A stretch of DNA of 64,000 nucleotides from Brachionus manjavacas (taxonomy: Eukaryota; Rotifera; Eurotatoria; Ploima; Brachionidae): contig JAHQIY010000012.1 in assembly GCA_019054805.1 (NCBI GenBank), positions 1,302,001 to 1,366,000 of the forward strand, read 5' to 3'. The translations under genes were made by a program, and so were the position numbers. Below the pieces are notes generated by a model. That model ran no database searches. It was not told where the DNA came from and was given only the letters and a program-made list of their open reading frames with translations. Each line of letters opens with the position of its first letter. Positions within the stretch are counted from its first letter, which is position 1. Below, piece by piece: positions 1-10,985 of this stretch.

Positions 1-469
1 TTCGAAAAAATGATATAATAGAAGTAAAGCTCTAAATTCTCTTTCTAAATCACCTGACCTCAGTCTGCATTCTTTAAAATGAAGGAGTTACGATCTTTTG
101 AAAAAATTCCCAAAATTTTGTCTTCACCCGTTAAAAACATTTTTTTTAAAGTACTTTAAGGGGTAAATATAATTTGTTTTCTAATTTGAAGAAAGTATCT
201 TCTTATTAATTAGCACAAAAACTTGAATAAGAAATGAAGAATCTGTTTTTTAAATTTAAATATTGTTTGTTTTCTAATTTTGGAGGAAAATGTATTCTAA
301 TTAGAATGATTTTTTTTGGTTTTCTTCAATCAAAATGATTAGCAAATAATCATTTTTAATAATCAAAATTTTTTATCTTAAGTTTTAAAAATTTATATCT
401 TAAAAAAAGAACCTTAGCAATCTCGATTTTTATTCATAGCGTCATCACGTGATTTAAGGATAAATTTCA
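1..469. other. AT-rich spacer, no gene seen
   Basis: This is AT-rich sequence with many short stop-filled frames. I see no conserved motif, RNA gene or clear repeat end. The retroelement that follows may begin somewhere in its last part. Confidence 0.5.
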
Positions 470-1215
470 AATGGAAAGATCGCCAGCGAACCCAAGCGAA
501 ATTCAATGTTGGAATTTTAAGAATTCAGTCAAACTGAATTTTAAAAAATTGGAGAGACCTGTTAATCACAGAAAAATATTTAATCAACTCAAATGTCCAC
601 TTAAAGACTCGTAATTTAAAGAAATTACAGCTATTTACAATTCCTCTTCAAACAAAATATGGATTGTAAAGTTCCAACATGTTTTTACCGCTTCTAAAGT
701 CTTTGAACGTTTAATCGAAATAAATGGTGACTTTTTCAAGCTTGAAGATGCTAACAAATTGCCAGTGACATGAGGATACTCGATATTTACACTTCTCTAT
801 CTCCCAGAAGATTTCAACAAGGAATTACTCCGAGACTTTTTCGATGATGTTAAAATCAATGATCTCAAAGAACAAATTTCAGAAGAAACGTACAAAGATA
901 GTCAAGTAAAAAACGGTCGTCACAGTCCAGTCAAAAAAGTATGCATACTCCAGTTTTACCAATCAGTCTTAAAAAAGATTGCAAACAGCTTAACTGCTCA
1001 AATTTTGGAAAATTAATGGATCAATGAACAAAGCCCCTCTTTACAAATACTCATACAAGTAAGCAAATCAAGGGCGTTTCAGAATCCGACGATTCACAAC
1101 AGCAGAATCGAAAAAACTAAAAACCAAACTAATGATCAAGAAAAATGTGACCTTGACTTATTTCAAGACAACAATTTTGGACCTACATCAAAAGAAAACC
1201 ATTCCGATTTAATAC
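470..1215 (+). pseudogene. LINE ORF1-like (gag-like) remnant
   Basis: A mostly open frame with one or more in-frame stops (for example TGA near 770) reads through segments such as NKIWIVKFQHVFTASKVFER and LPEDFNKELLRDFFDDVKIN. The hydrophobic and charged spacing resembles the RRM-like nucleic-acid-binding ORF1 proteins of LINEs. It lies directly upstream of, and in the same direction as, the endonuclease frame at 1241, as expected for ORF1 then ORF2. The assignment comes from position and general character; I did not recognise a specific family. Confidence 0.5.
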
Positions 1216-1240
1216 AAAAACATTCCAACTCAAATAAACA

Positions 1241-2250
1241 ATGGAGAAAAATCTATCAAGTCAATCTGCTTTTAAGAACAGGTTAGTAATTACACTTTGG
1301 AATTGTCTTCATTTGCCTAGTGTGGTTAATCTCTTAGGCAATTTTTTAGCTCAAAAATTTCCCTTCATTGTTTTGCTCAATGAATTAAAAATAGAATTGA
1401 GTGGGGCAAATTTTTATCTTGATTTTCACAATTATCAGTTCATAACAAAACCCCTCAACAAGTATGGAGGAGGAGTAGATATTTTAATTAAAGAAGAAAT
1501 TGAATTTATACAAGATTTTTCTTATGAGGAATTCAAATACGAACTCCTTAGTATGAAACTGAATTTAAGAAAGAATAATAAATTATTTGTATTTAGTCTT
1601 TATAATCCATCCAATATATCTCTGAACTTTGAGCTTATAAAGTGGAAAATGAAGATATCAGTTAAAAAGTCGTGTTCAGTAGTTTTTTCAAAGTACAAAA
1701 AAGAGAGCGGTAATCGTAACTTTAAAATTTATGGAAAAAGAAAAGTTAGACAAAGAGAAATCAAGTTTCTTGGTATTAAATTTGATTCAAGGTAAATCTT
1801 AATATACAGCTAGACAAAATTAAAGAACGCTGCAATAAAAGGCTTTATTTTATTGAGATATTGTCAAATAAAAAATGAGGTCTTACTCAAAACACACTAT
1901 GAAATTTAAATAAATCTTTAGTCGGATCAATTTTAGACAATTCTTTTTCTTGCTTGAATTCATTTTCAGAAAAAAAAATCAAAAAACTAAAAGCAATTCA
2001 GAATACAGCAGTAAGATCTATCCTTAAGTTAAAATATGATTCTTCCTCCAACATGTTGCATCATGAGGCTTTTAATAAACTTAAATTACTAACAGTCTCG
2101 AATCGGCTTTCTAAGTTGAGTGAGAGATATGTTGGGACAGGATTGAGTCATTCTAATCCATTGGTTGTAAGACTGGTGGAGGAATACAAAGAAGGTTTCG
2201 AATCGATATTGCTGAAATTTTTCCTCCGGTTAAACGAAGAATTGACCTGA
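1241..2250 (+). pseudogene. LINE ORF2 remnant: endonuclease start joined to RT C-terminus
   Basis: The frame at 1241-1795 starts like an APE endonuclease (ITLWNCLHLPSVVNLLGNFL, then an LNELK block) and runs to LYNPSNISLNFELIK. It then jumps directly into the distal RT region (WKMKISVKKSCSVVFSKYKK, EIKFLGIKFDS), with no RT catalytic core between. After stops and a frame break it resumes at 1954 with KKIKKLKAIQNTAVRSILKL and ends near 2250. A complete ORF2 is normally around 900-1000 residues; less than half is present. The reading frame is dead and not expected to make active protein. Confidence 0.82.
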
Positions 2251-2290
2251 ATTGATAATATTTTGTAAATAATTTAAAATAATTACTTAT

Positions 2291-3059
2291 TTATTTTTGT
2301 AACACTGAATAGAGCTGTAGTCACTTCAGTTTTTTTCTTAAATTCAAATTCTGAATGAACAATTAAAGAAAGAATAAAAAAATGAAGAATTTGAAAAACA
2401 GCTGATATAGTAAAAATTCAAAAGCTAAAAAAATATTAAAATATTACTAGCTGGAATAAAAAAATTGTTATAAAATTTGAAATTTTTTAATATTTAATAA
2501 TATTCAAATATTTAAAAGAAGAACCAACTTCTGAATTTTTTTTTTATTTAATTAATTTATTAACTTTTTTTTTTTATTTTAAATTTTATGTGTTTTTTTT
2601 TTAGTATAAAATAAGAAACTAAAATAAAAAACCAAAATTATTTTTAATTGAGATGACGTATCAACTAGGAGAAAAATTTCTTCATTAAAAATAACTTAAA
2701 TCAGAAAAACTCTTAGAATTAGATTTTAGATATTAGATATTTTATATTAGATATAAAAATTTTTTGTTTTTGAAAAATTATGAGAAATTTTTTATCTGTA
2801 AAGTAATCGAATGATAAATTTTTTATATTTGATTCATTCAGATTTTTCTTTGTAAAAAAAAAAATCAAATTCTAAATTGGACCAAACACCTTTTTTAGGA
2901 GAGGAATTGTGGATAGACATTATTTGTGCAAAGAGGCAGATGATACAAAAAAAAATGTTACTCAAAAAAATAAGCTAATTGTATAAAATTTTTATTCATT
3001 CGATTTGTTAATTCATTTTTTTACACTGAATTAGTTTTTAAATAACAAAATGCAAATAC
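2291..3059. other. AT-rich spacer holding the 3' flank of RanGAP1
   Basis: No coding signal is seen. On the minus strand an AATAAA signal lies at about 2990-2995, roughly 65 bases past the RanGAP1 stop codon, which makes it the likely polyadenylation signal. The rest is A/T homopolymer-rich sequence. Confidence 0.5.
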
Positions 3060-6000
3060 TTAATTTTGTCGCAGACATTTTGCCAAAAGTTCAGCATTTT
3101 TTTTATCAAATTTTCCATTTTGGTCTCCTAGCCTCAAGTTCACATAGCTAATAATTTGCTCTCTTACCGACTTGACATACTCTTGACTCAGCAGCACTCT
3201 CAGCAGCATAGACAACTTGTCGCCGATCTCACTCGGCACAAATTTTTTATCCTCACTCTTAATGACACCAAACTCAGTCAAAATCTCGCTGGCCAAATGT
3301 ATTCCATTCTCACTTGCCAAATACGCATTTATAAACATATCTTAAAAAATAACAAAAATAAAAGTAAATAATGCTTCTCCACCACACAATCATCACTTAC
3401 TCGCCACATCCACTACTTTCTTGCCACTGTCACTGCTCGGCTCAAACAAATTGGCCAAACAACGCGCCGCAAACTTCGCCAAAAACATGCCATTAAATTT
3501 CGGGTTCTTAAATTAAAAAAATCAAAAAAAAAAATTCAAAAAAAAAACTAATTTTAAAAATAAAATTTTTAAAAAAAATTTTTTTTATTTTATCTTTACT
3601 TTAATCACAGATTGTACAGTTGACTGATTAATTTGGCCCAGATTAATCATCGAGGGATTTAGCACGAAATTATCAAACTCTTTGACATTGGTGACCAGAG
3701 CGTTGTTTTTGACCAATGAAGAGAACAAATTGGGTCCAGCAGTTTTAAACTGGGTGAACAAAGACTGCTGAGGCGTCAAGTTTATGTTCTCTACCTGTTC
3801 CTTAAGCTGTTCGGCCTCGTATTCCTCATAGTCCTCGTTTTCAACTTGATCATAGTCTTCGTACTCTTCATCAACGACTACTTCACTTGTTTCTTCGTCA
3901 GTCTCTTCTTCGTCCTCCTCCTCCTCTTCCTCTTCTTCTTCCTCGCTGCCCTCATCTTCACTAAGACTAGCCAGCGAGTCCTTGTAGCCCTCCAGTATCT
4001 GCTGTATCTCTACTTTACCCTCCTCACCAAACCGATTTCCATTCAGGTCGATCAACTCGAGATTTTTAAAACTGGCCTTGGTCAAAATGTTGCAAATTTC
4101 CAAACCACTCTGCAAATCCACCTCATTGAAGGACAAATTGAGCTCTTTTAAACTTTTCAGCTGGGCTACAGCGCGAGTGATCAAAATCACGCCTTTCGAC
4201 TTCAGCAAACAGTCACCAAGATTCAGGTGCTGCAAACATATCAAGTTGAGCCATAGTAAAAGTAAAAATTTCAAAAAATTAATTTATCATAATTAGATTC
4301 AACATTAAGCATTAAAAATTTTATTGGAAAAAAAGAAGCAATTCAGAAATAAATTTTATTAAATTGAGTCACAGTTATTATTCAATTATTGACAATAATT
4401 TTAAAAAATTACTGTTAAAAAAACAAATATTTCCGCTTTTTTTTATTCTTTTTTTACTAGCATTCATTTTAAAAAATTTCAAGGCATTGTGAATTTTGAA
4501 GAAAAAAACAAAAACAATAATCTTAAAATGAAATAACTTTTTTACTAAAAGTCTAAAAATAGTTCTGCAAAATGTATCAGCTGGTACAAACTTTGTACCA
4601 CCCAAATTTAGTCTCTGCAATAACTCTGCAATTTAATTTTAATGATTTTCTAATACTTTTAGTGCTTTGCAAACTTGCAGAGTTTTTGCAGAGACTAAAT
4701 TTGGACATATATTTTTGGATTGAGCAAAGTTGCTTAACCACTAAGCATTTCACAGAACTAAATTATCTCTTTTAGTAAAAAAGTTATTCAAGTTTTTCTG
4801 AATTGAAACGATCGAATTGAAATGAACTTCACAGCCCCGAACTTTATCAGTTTCTGTTCTTTTATGGAAGCTAAAGGAACCGTAAAAGAACTTGTTATAC
4901 TATGAAATGGGAGCTGTGAATTTCAAATAAATGTTGAACATAAATTCTTCTATTTTGATAAATTAATATTAAAGAAAATAAAATGTATTTAAAAAATACT
5001 GCAACATGGTGCAGTTTCACCTTTTTCCCTAAAATATAATAATTTTTTGCTTTTTTCTTAATAAATCAAATCAGTAATCAATTTAGATCTTACTGATGCT
5101 TTATTTTGACATAAGAAAAATTATTTTAAGTAAAAAAGATGCAAAAAAAAATATGGATCTTGCCTGTTGTGTGTCAGTTTGGTGACTCATGTCAGTTTGG
5201 AATAAAATATTCTGACGGGTCACCAAAATTTAAATAATTCCAATTTTTAAAGAAAAAAATTTTAAATTTCTCTTCTCATGCTAAAATAAGCTAAATAAAA
5301 ATTATTCAAAAAAATGATGTGGTAAATTTGATATCTTCTTACAACTATTTAAAAAGCAGTGATTTTTTATTGAAAAAATTAATAAAATGAAAAAAGAAAA
5401 TCGCGAATTATTCAATTATTTGGTTTCATTAGAGCTAATTATACCAATTCAATTCAATTCCTGCTTGAAAAAAGGTAAAAAGATGTAATTGAAGGAACGA
5501 AAGCGTGGAAAAATGCTAAAAATGACCTTTTATCCTGGTGGTGTTCTCAATGTACAACTTATCAAACTTTTTTTCGAGTCATTTTTTTCATTATTTCGAA
5601 AGCCGTTGAAGATTAATGAAAAAAATGATTAATAATTTGATGGGTCACAAAAATATTTTGTTGGGTCAAAAAAATATTTTGGTTTAAAATGAAAAATAAG
5701 AATATAATTAATTTTTAATTTTAAATTATCAACAGGGAAAGAATTTTTTTCAATTTTTATTCGAGTTTCTCAATACCATGATGTGTCAATATTTTATAAT
5801 TTGTATTGGGGTTTGTTTAAAAAGGAACTTGGATTTTATTTAAAAATTTGATTGTCCGTGCACAGAAGAAATTAAATAAACTCAGGAAAAATGGTCCATA
5901 TTTTATTATTATTTATTTTTAGAAAAAAAAAAATTTTACATATTTTTTTATATTTTGCATATTTTTTTTAATCTTCCACTAATAAAATAAAAATTAAGAA

Positions 6001-6844
6001 AAAAAAAATTTTTTATTAACATAATCGACCTTTTTTGAAAAGTCCTTTTTAAATTGATATGATTTTTTAGGTAAATCAGCGCCTTGGACATCCATTCGGC
6101 GCCGGATTTCAAAAAAGTGTTGTCATTAAAGTTAATTGTTTTCAATTGAGGGTTGTGCATGCAGGCGTCTGCCAAATACTCGATGCCGTTGGATCTGATG
6201 CCATTTTGGGGCATTTGAATTTCTTCCAGAGTAGAGATCTTTTTGAGAACGGCGCCGATGGAACGGGCGCCCTCCAATTCGAGCCGGTTGCGGCCGCACA
6301 CAAACACCTTTAGTTTGAAGCGACCTTGGGAGTTGGCCAAGCATTTGTCGAGAGCGGAGGCGAATTTTTGAGAGCCCTGGGGCCCGAGCCCGTTGTTGTG
6401 CATGCGGATCTCGCGCAGCGAGAAGCAGGTGTCGGTGGCGAGGAAGTCGACGAGGGCGTCGAGGCCGATGGGTCCGTACGCGTTGTCCGACATGTTTATT
6501 TCGACCAAGTGGGCGCCAGACTTGTTCAGGGCGCCGCACAGAGACTTGAGCGCCGGCGGTATCTGGTCCTTGAGCCGGCCGGTGAATATGTCGTTGACAA
6601 TGAAGCGTTCGAGCTCCGGATGCTGCTCTAGTGACTTGGAGAGCTCGTCGGCGGCCTCGGGCGATATTGTGTTGCCCTCGAGACGCAGAACTTTGATTGT
6701 TTTGCACTTTTGGATTTCGGCTACAATTTGCTGCACGTCTTGGCGCGTGTTCAGCTTGAGACCGCGGCCTGCAAACGACAATTCATCTGCATAGCTCTGT
6801 CGGGTCTTGGACAAGTGTTCTATGTCGGTTATTGATGACTTCAT
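3060..6844 (-). CDS. RANGAP1: Ran GTPase-activating protein 1 (RanGAP1), four or more exons
   Basis: RanGAP1 stimulates GTP hydrolysis by Ran in the cytoplasm and at nuclear pores. Exons read on the minus strand: exon 1 6844 to about 6030, then 4229-3600, 3506-3401 and 3340-3060; the last three total 339 codons in frame with GT-AG borders. Exon 1 encodes leucine-rich repeats with DIFTGR near residue 85-90 (the catalytic-arginine segment of the family), GRNRLE and MPQNGI. Exon 2 continues with LNLGDCLLKSKG, another repeat and a long Glu/Asp tract, then the C-terminal RanGAP domain. The last exon has GVIKSEDK, matching the SUMO acceptor site of vertebrate RanGAP1 (LKSE). The product is about 600 residues, close to the human length. 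The exon 1-2 join is unclear: no canonical GT donor in the right phase follows INL, so a microexon, a non-standard donor or a sequence error is likely. Confidence 0.93.
4528..4795. repeat. Long foldback hairpin in RanGAP1 intron
   Basis: CCAAATTTAGTCTCTGCA at 4602-4619 is the perfect reverse complement of 4687-4704. Inside it, AACTCTGCAA pairs with TTGCAGAGTT. Outside it the arms continue imperfectly to about 4528 and 4795 (TTTTTTACTAAAAG against CTTTTAGTAAAAAA). The unit could be a foldback MITE or give a long RNA hairpin. A loosely related sequence sits near 51440-51600. Confidence 0.75.
4796..6029. other. Remainder of RanGAP1 intron
   Basis: AT-rich intron sequence. A short repeated phrase TGTCAGTTTGG appears twice near 5166-5200, and AATTCAATTCAATTC near 5446. 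I see no gene or RNA structure. If a microexon is needed to join RanGAP1 exons 1 and 2, it would lie here. Confidence 0.4.
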
Positions 6845-7267
6845 GTTTGTTGTTCAAGTGTTTTATTTCTAAAGAATCAAGTCTTGTCGAGACTCTTTTA
6901 GCAAAGGATCATGCTTTCAGAGATTTTTTTCTGAGTGTTGTGTAATTTTTGGGCAGAGTAAATTTAACTTTTTGAGTGACAAATTTTCTAATTCATTTAA
7001 AGCAAAAATTTTAATTTTTTTTTCAGGGTTTTATTTTCATCAAGAGATGAATTTCGAAGAGATTCCAAATGAAATTGTTTTAAGCTGAAGATAAAGATCT
7101 CTGACATTTCTTTTTAGATTTTGTAAGAATTAGATTTTATGGTTTGTCTTAAAAAACTTTTAAAATTTTCTTTTTATTTTTTGTAATACATAAAAATATG
7201 AAGATCTTTTTAGATGGAAAGGTTTATCTAAAAATTTAGAAAAATTTGAAAAAGATTTTTCTGCAAT
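6845..7267. other. Upstream flank of RanGAP1
   Basis: This stretch holds the likely 5' leader and promoter of the minus-strand RanGAP1 gene. I could not identify a TATA box or another defined element. The far end abuts the foldback element that begins at 7270. Confidence 0.4.
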
Positions 7268-7269
7268 TA

Positions 7270-8351
7270 CAGTGCTGCTACGATACCTTGAATTTACGTA
7301 AATTATGGTAAATTCACGATATTTTACCATATTTACCGTAAAATATGGTAATCTAAAAAGGGGTATTTTTCGTAAAATACCGATAATTATTGTAAAATTC
7401 AGTGAAAAAAAATTTCCAAAATTTCTCGAAAAAAACGATTTTCATGAAAAAAAAATTTTTTTTGAATTTTTGAAAAGGGAAAAAAAAAATTTGATTGAAT
7501 TTTGTGACAGAAATTGACGTAAATTTCGGTGATTTTTTGTAAAAAAAAGGTAAAAAATGGTAAAAAATGGTAAAAATTCAACAAAAAAGAAAAAAATGGA
7601 TTTTTTATTATTTCATCCAATTTTTTTTTAAACAAATTATGGAAATTTTACAAAATAAATTTTATTTTCTAGCTTTTATTGCTTTTAAGCTGACCATAAC
7701 GATATCCTTTAAAAAATAATAATTATTTTTTAAAATAAAAAATATTTTTAGATGAAAATAAATTACCTAGTTTATGTCTATTAATATGTTTATGTCTATA
7801 TTTTCGGATTACTTTTAAAGATTTAAATTTTTTTAAAAAGCTGGGCTTGTAAAATTTATTCGAATAGGATCCACATTCAAAGAAGCTTGGGAAAAGGCAG
7901 CCAACAGCTTAAAAGCAAAAAAAGCTAGAAAATAAAATTTATTTTGTAAATAATGTTTAAATATGAATTTCCATAATTTGTTTAAAAAAAAATTGGATGA
8001 AGTAATAAAAAATCCATTTTTTTCTTTTTTGTTGAATTTTTACCATTTTTTACCTTTTTTTTTACAAAAATTTACCGAAATTTACGTCATTTTTTGTCAC
8101 AAAATTCAATCAAATTTTTTTTTTTTCCTTTTTCAAAAATTCAAAAAAAATTTTTTTTTTCATGAAAATCGTTTTTTTTTGGAGAAATTTTGGAAATTTT
8201 TTTTTTCACTGAAGTTTACAATAATTATCGTTATTTTACGAAAAATATCCCTTTTTAGATTACCATTTTTTACGGTAAATATGGTAAAATATCGTGAATT
8301 TACCATAATTTACGTAAAATATGGTGAATTCAAGGTATCGTAGCAGCACTG
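7270..8351. mobile_element. Foldback MITE with long terminal inverted repeats, TA duplication
   Basis: The left end CAGTGCTGCTACGATACC at 7270 is mirrored by the right end finishing at 8351. TA flanks both sides (7268-7269, 8352-8353), which fits Tc1/mariner-type insertion. The arms are each about 400 bases and full of repeated TTACGTAAA and GGTAAAATATGG phrases, leaving a spacer of about 200 bases. The spacer translates in part to GSTFKEAWEKAAN, possibly a transposase scrap. No intact transposase is present. Similar TTTACG-rich inverted repeats flank or border copies at 30225, 42700 and 60475. Confidence 0.85.
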
Positions 8352-8353
8352 TA

Positions 8354-9317
8354 TTACTTAAGAATTAAATTAAAATCTTAAAGCTTAAGAAACATACAAT
8401 GGTTATTTGATACAATTTTAAAATAAAAATCCATTTTTTTCATCTTTAGTCAATTTAAAAAGAGAGCTTTTACATTTTGAGCTATTTTGATCTTGACTCC
8501 CAGATGGAAATAAGGATATAACATTGATCAACATTTTTGTAAGCAATACATCTGCGAACATATAGTCGGTCTTGAAATCAGGTTACAATATGTCATACCA
8601 CCACCAGAAGCAAAAGAGGAAGAAGTAAGGCAACAAAAACTTTATTGAAAAATTTAATTTTATTTTAGTTAGAATTTTTTTTATTCAAATAAACATTAAA
8701 AATTAACAGGTTTTAATTCTTAAATGGTGGTCAAGCGATACAACGCTTTTTGATACGTTTTTTTTACCTTAATTTTACATGAAAATATAATGCTAGAAAA
8801 TGTAAATAATTTTTGGTCTAATTTTGTAATTTTAAATTATTTTTTTAAAAGAAATACTCGAAATAATTTGCTTGAAATGACTTTTTTCAAAAAAAAATTT
8901 CTTGGCTAGTCTTTGAAATTATGGTTTTACAATGACTTTTTTTTCCTGACTTTTACGCAAGTCCGATTACAACTACATTTTTTCATATTAAGATTGTCTA
9001 AAAAAAAGATTTTATCAAAATATTAATGAGTTTAACGATAATTCTCGTAAGTAGCAATACAATAATAAAATTTACGAATTAACAGTAATTTTTCATGTAT
9101 TATCGTAAAATTTTTCAATTTTTCTTTTGAATTTCATGAAAAAATATTGGATTTTTTTTAGAAAACGTTTATTTTAACGTAAGTTACCTTAAAATTAATA
9201 GAAAAACAATTAACGTAAGTTACGTGTACGTTTACAATTTTTTTTATTCTATTTTAACGCTAAAGAGAAAAAAATAAAAAAAAATTATACATTAACAAAT
9301 AAATAAAATAAAATAAA
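8354..9317. other. AT-rich spacer with one unexplained short frame
   Basis: A roughly 40-codon plus-strand frame near 8533-8649 reads EHIVGLEIRLQYVIPPPEA and then an EEE-rich end. It has no start and no recognisable family, and may be a transposon fragment. The rest contains TTACG-rich phrases like those of nearby foldback elements. Confidence 0.35.
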
Positions 9318-9710
9318 TAAATAATCTAATAATCAAACTTGAAAGGATAATTATCTTATCAAATTATTTAAATATCATTGAGTAGCTTATCATAAATATA
9401 CAACTAAGAGATTAACATGTTCTTTACAACAATTAGAACATTTCCAAATTTTTTTAATAAGGACATAAGTTTTTTTTTTTTTAGCTTGTTGTAACTTATA
9501 TTATTATTATTTATTATTATTTTGACCTAAAAATTTAAACAGTTTTTTCTTTTTGCAGTAAATTTTTATGTGTAATGTGCAAAGAGCTACCATAGGTGAC
9601 CTCCTAGTAGGCCACCTCCGCAAGCTAGTCTTGCTGTAGCTTATATATATTATTATTATTATTATTAGATAATTATCCTTTCAAGTTTGATTATTAGATT
9701 ATTTATTTAT
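9318..9710. repeat. Inverted repeat pair flanking a TAA-rich retroelement tail
   Basis: About 40 bases at 9318-9358 (AATAATCAAACTTGAAAGGA) are the reverse complement of 9665-9710. Between them lie two related phrases (AGCTTGTTGTAACTTATATT and CTTGCTGTAGCTTATATATA) and TTA repeats. A GC-richer stretch at 9577-9630 contains AGGTGACCTCCTAGTAGG. The inside looks like a third type of retroelement 3' tail, on the minus strand. Confidence 0.6.
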
Positions 9711-9711
9711 T

Positions 9712-10740
9712 TTATTTTATATATTTGTTTTCTGTACCGAGCTAGAGCTCCTTCAGAATAAGTTAAAAATAAAATAAAAAAATTAAATTAAATTAAAGTT
9801 AATAAAATTAGATAAAAAATAAAAAATCAAATTAAAGCAAATAAGCTTAAAAAAAAATGAAAGTGAAGAAGACATAGATTGTTACATGTGGCACATGTTT
9901 ACATAGTTGAAGCTTCTTGAAAATAGAGGAAATGGTAAGGTAGCAATTACACAATGGAGTTGGGCATTCAATATATCTTGATTCGAAACCTTCTTTGTAT
10001 TCCTCCACTAGTCTCACAACCAATGGAATAGAATGACTCAGTCCTGTCCCAACATATCTCTCACTCAACTCAAAAAGCCGATTCGAGACTGTTAGTAATT
10101 TAAGTTTATTAAAAGCCTCATGATGCACCATGTTAGAGGAAGTATCATATGTTAACTTAAAGATCGATTTTACTGCTGTATTCTGAATTGCTTGTAGTTT
10201 TTTGATTTTTTTTTCTGAAAATGAATTCAAGCAAGAAAAAGAATTGTCTAAAATTGATCCGACTAAAGATTTATTTAAATTTCATAGTGTGTTTTGAGTA
10301 AGACCTCATTTTTTATTTGACAATATCTCAATAAAATAAAGCCTTTCATTGCAGCGTTCTTTAATTTCGTCTAGCTGTATATTAAGATTTACCTTGAATC
10401 AAATTTAATACCAAGAAACTTGATTTCTCTTTGGCTCACTTTTCTTTTTCCATAAATTTTAAAGTTACGATTACCACTCTCTTTTTTGTACTTTGAAAAA
10501 ACTACTGAACACGACTTTTCAACTGATATCTTCATTTTCCACTTTATAAGCTCAAAGTTCAGAGATATATTGGATGGATTATAAAGACTAAATTCAAATA
10601 ATTTATTATTCTTTCTTAAATTCAGTTTTATACTAAGGAGTTCGTATTTGAATTCCTCATAAGAAAAATCTTGTATAAATTCAATTTCTTCTTTAATTAA
10701 AATAGCTACTCCTTAATTTAAAATTGACACTTACATGAAA
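9712..10740 (-). mobile_element. Internally deleted LINE, copy 2
   Basis: On the minus strand this reads from the late endonuclease (NLRKNNKLFEFSLYNPSNIS) straight into the distal RT (FELIKWKMKISVEKSCSVVF), the same deletion junction as copy 1. The C-terminal frame 10230-9847 (KKIKKLQAIQNTAVKSIFKL and onward) is open for 127 residues. The 3' end carries the family tail CTGAAGGAGCTCTAGCTCGG followed by TACAGAAAACAAATA and ATAAA repeats at about 9712-9770. The 5' end is truncated near 10740. The protein is not functional because the RT core is absent. Confidence 0.85.
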
Positions 10741-10855
10741 ATAAAAGAAAAAATTGTAAACGTAATCAGAAAAAATAATTTATATTCAGATAAGTTACGT
10801 GTACTAATAATCATTATTCTCACGTAAGATACGTGAAAATAAGTTCATTCTTTTT

Positions 10856-10985
10856 TTATTTATTTTATTTATTTAAAAAATAATTTGGGAAAATTCCCTG
10901 GCTGTTTGGAATGAATATTAATTCTCCCTTTCAGCCACATAAGCGTTAATTTCGGAATTTGTAAAAGTTATTTTTGATTATTTTA
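10856..10985 (-). repeat. Short retroelement 3' tail (type 2)
   Basis: The segment from TTTATTTATT through TGGGAAAATTCCCTGGCTGT to ATTCTCCCTTTCAGCCACAT recurs at 51603 and 61950. In those copies it is about 300 bases; here only the terminal 130 bases remain. Its A-rich end, on the minus strand, marks it as the 3' end of a truncated SINE or LINE. Confidence 0.7.

Larger units (their letters stand above)
470..2290 (+). mobile_element. Internally deleted non-LTR retrotransposon (LINE), copy 1
   Basis: This block reads as the remains of a LINE with an APE-type endonuclease: an ORF1-like region, the first part of the endonuclease, and then the distal part of the reverse-transcriptase protein. The middle of ORF2, including the catalytic RT core, is missing. 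The copy at 9712-10740 (minus) carries the same deletion junction and the same stop codons, so both descend from one deleted source. The copy at 22535-24260 keeps the RT core. No 3' tail of the usual type is seen near 2290, so the end is approximate. Confidence 0.8.

Noticed and set aside
7305..8343. Open frames in the arms of the 7270-8351 element
   Set aside because: They are Lys/Phe/Asn-rich translations of inverted-repeat arms, mirrored on both strands, without any domain.
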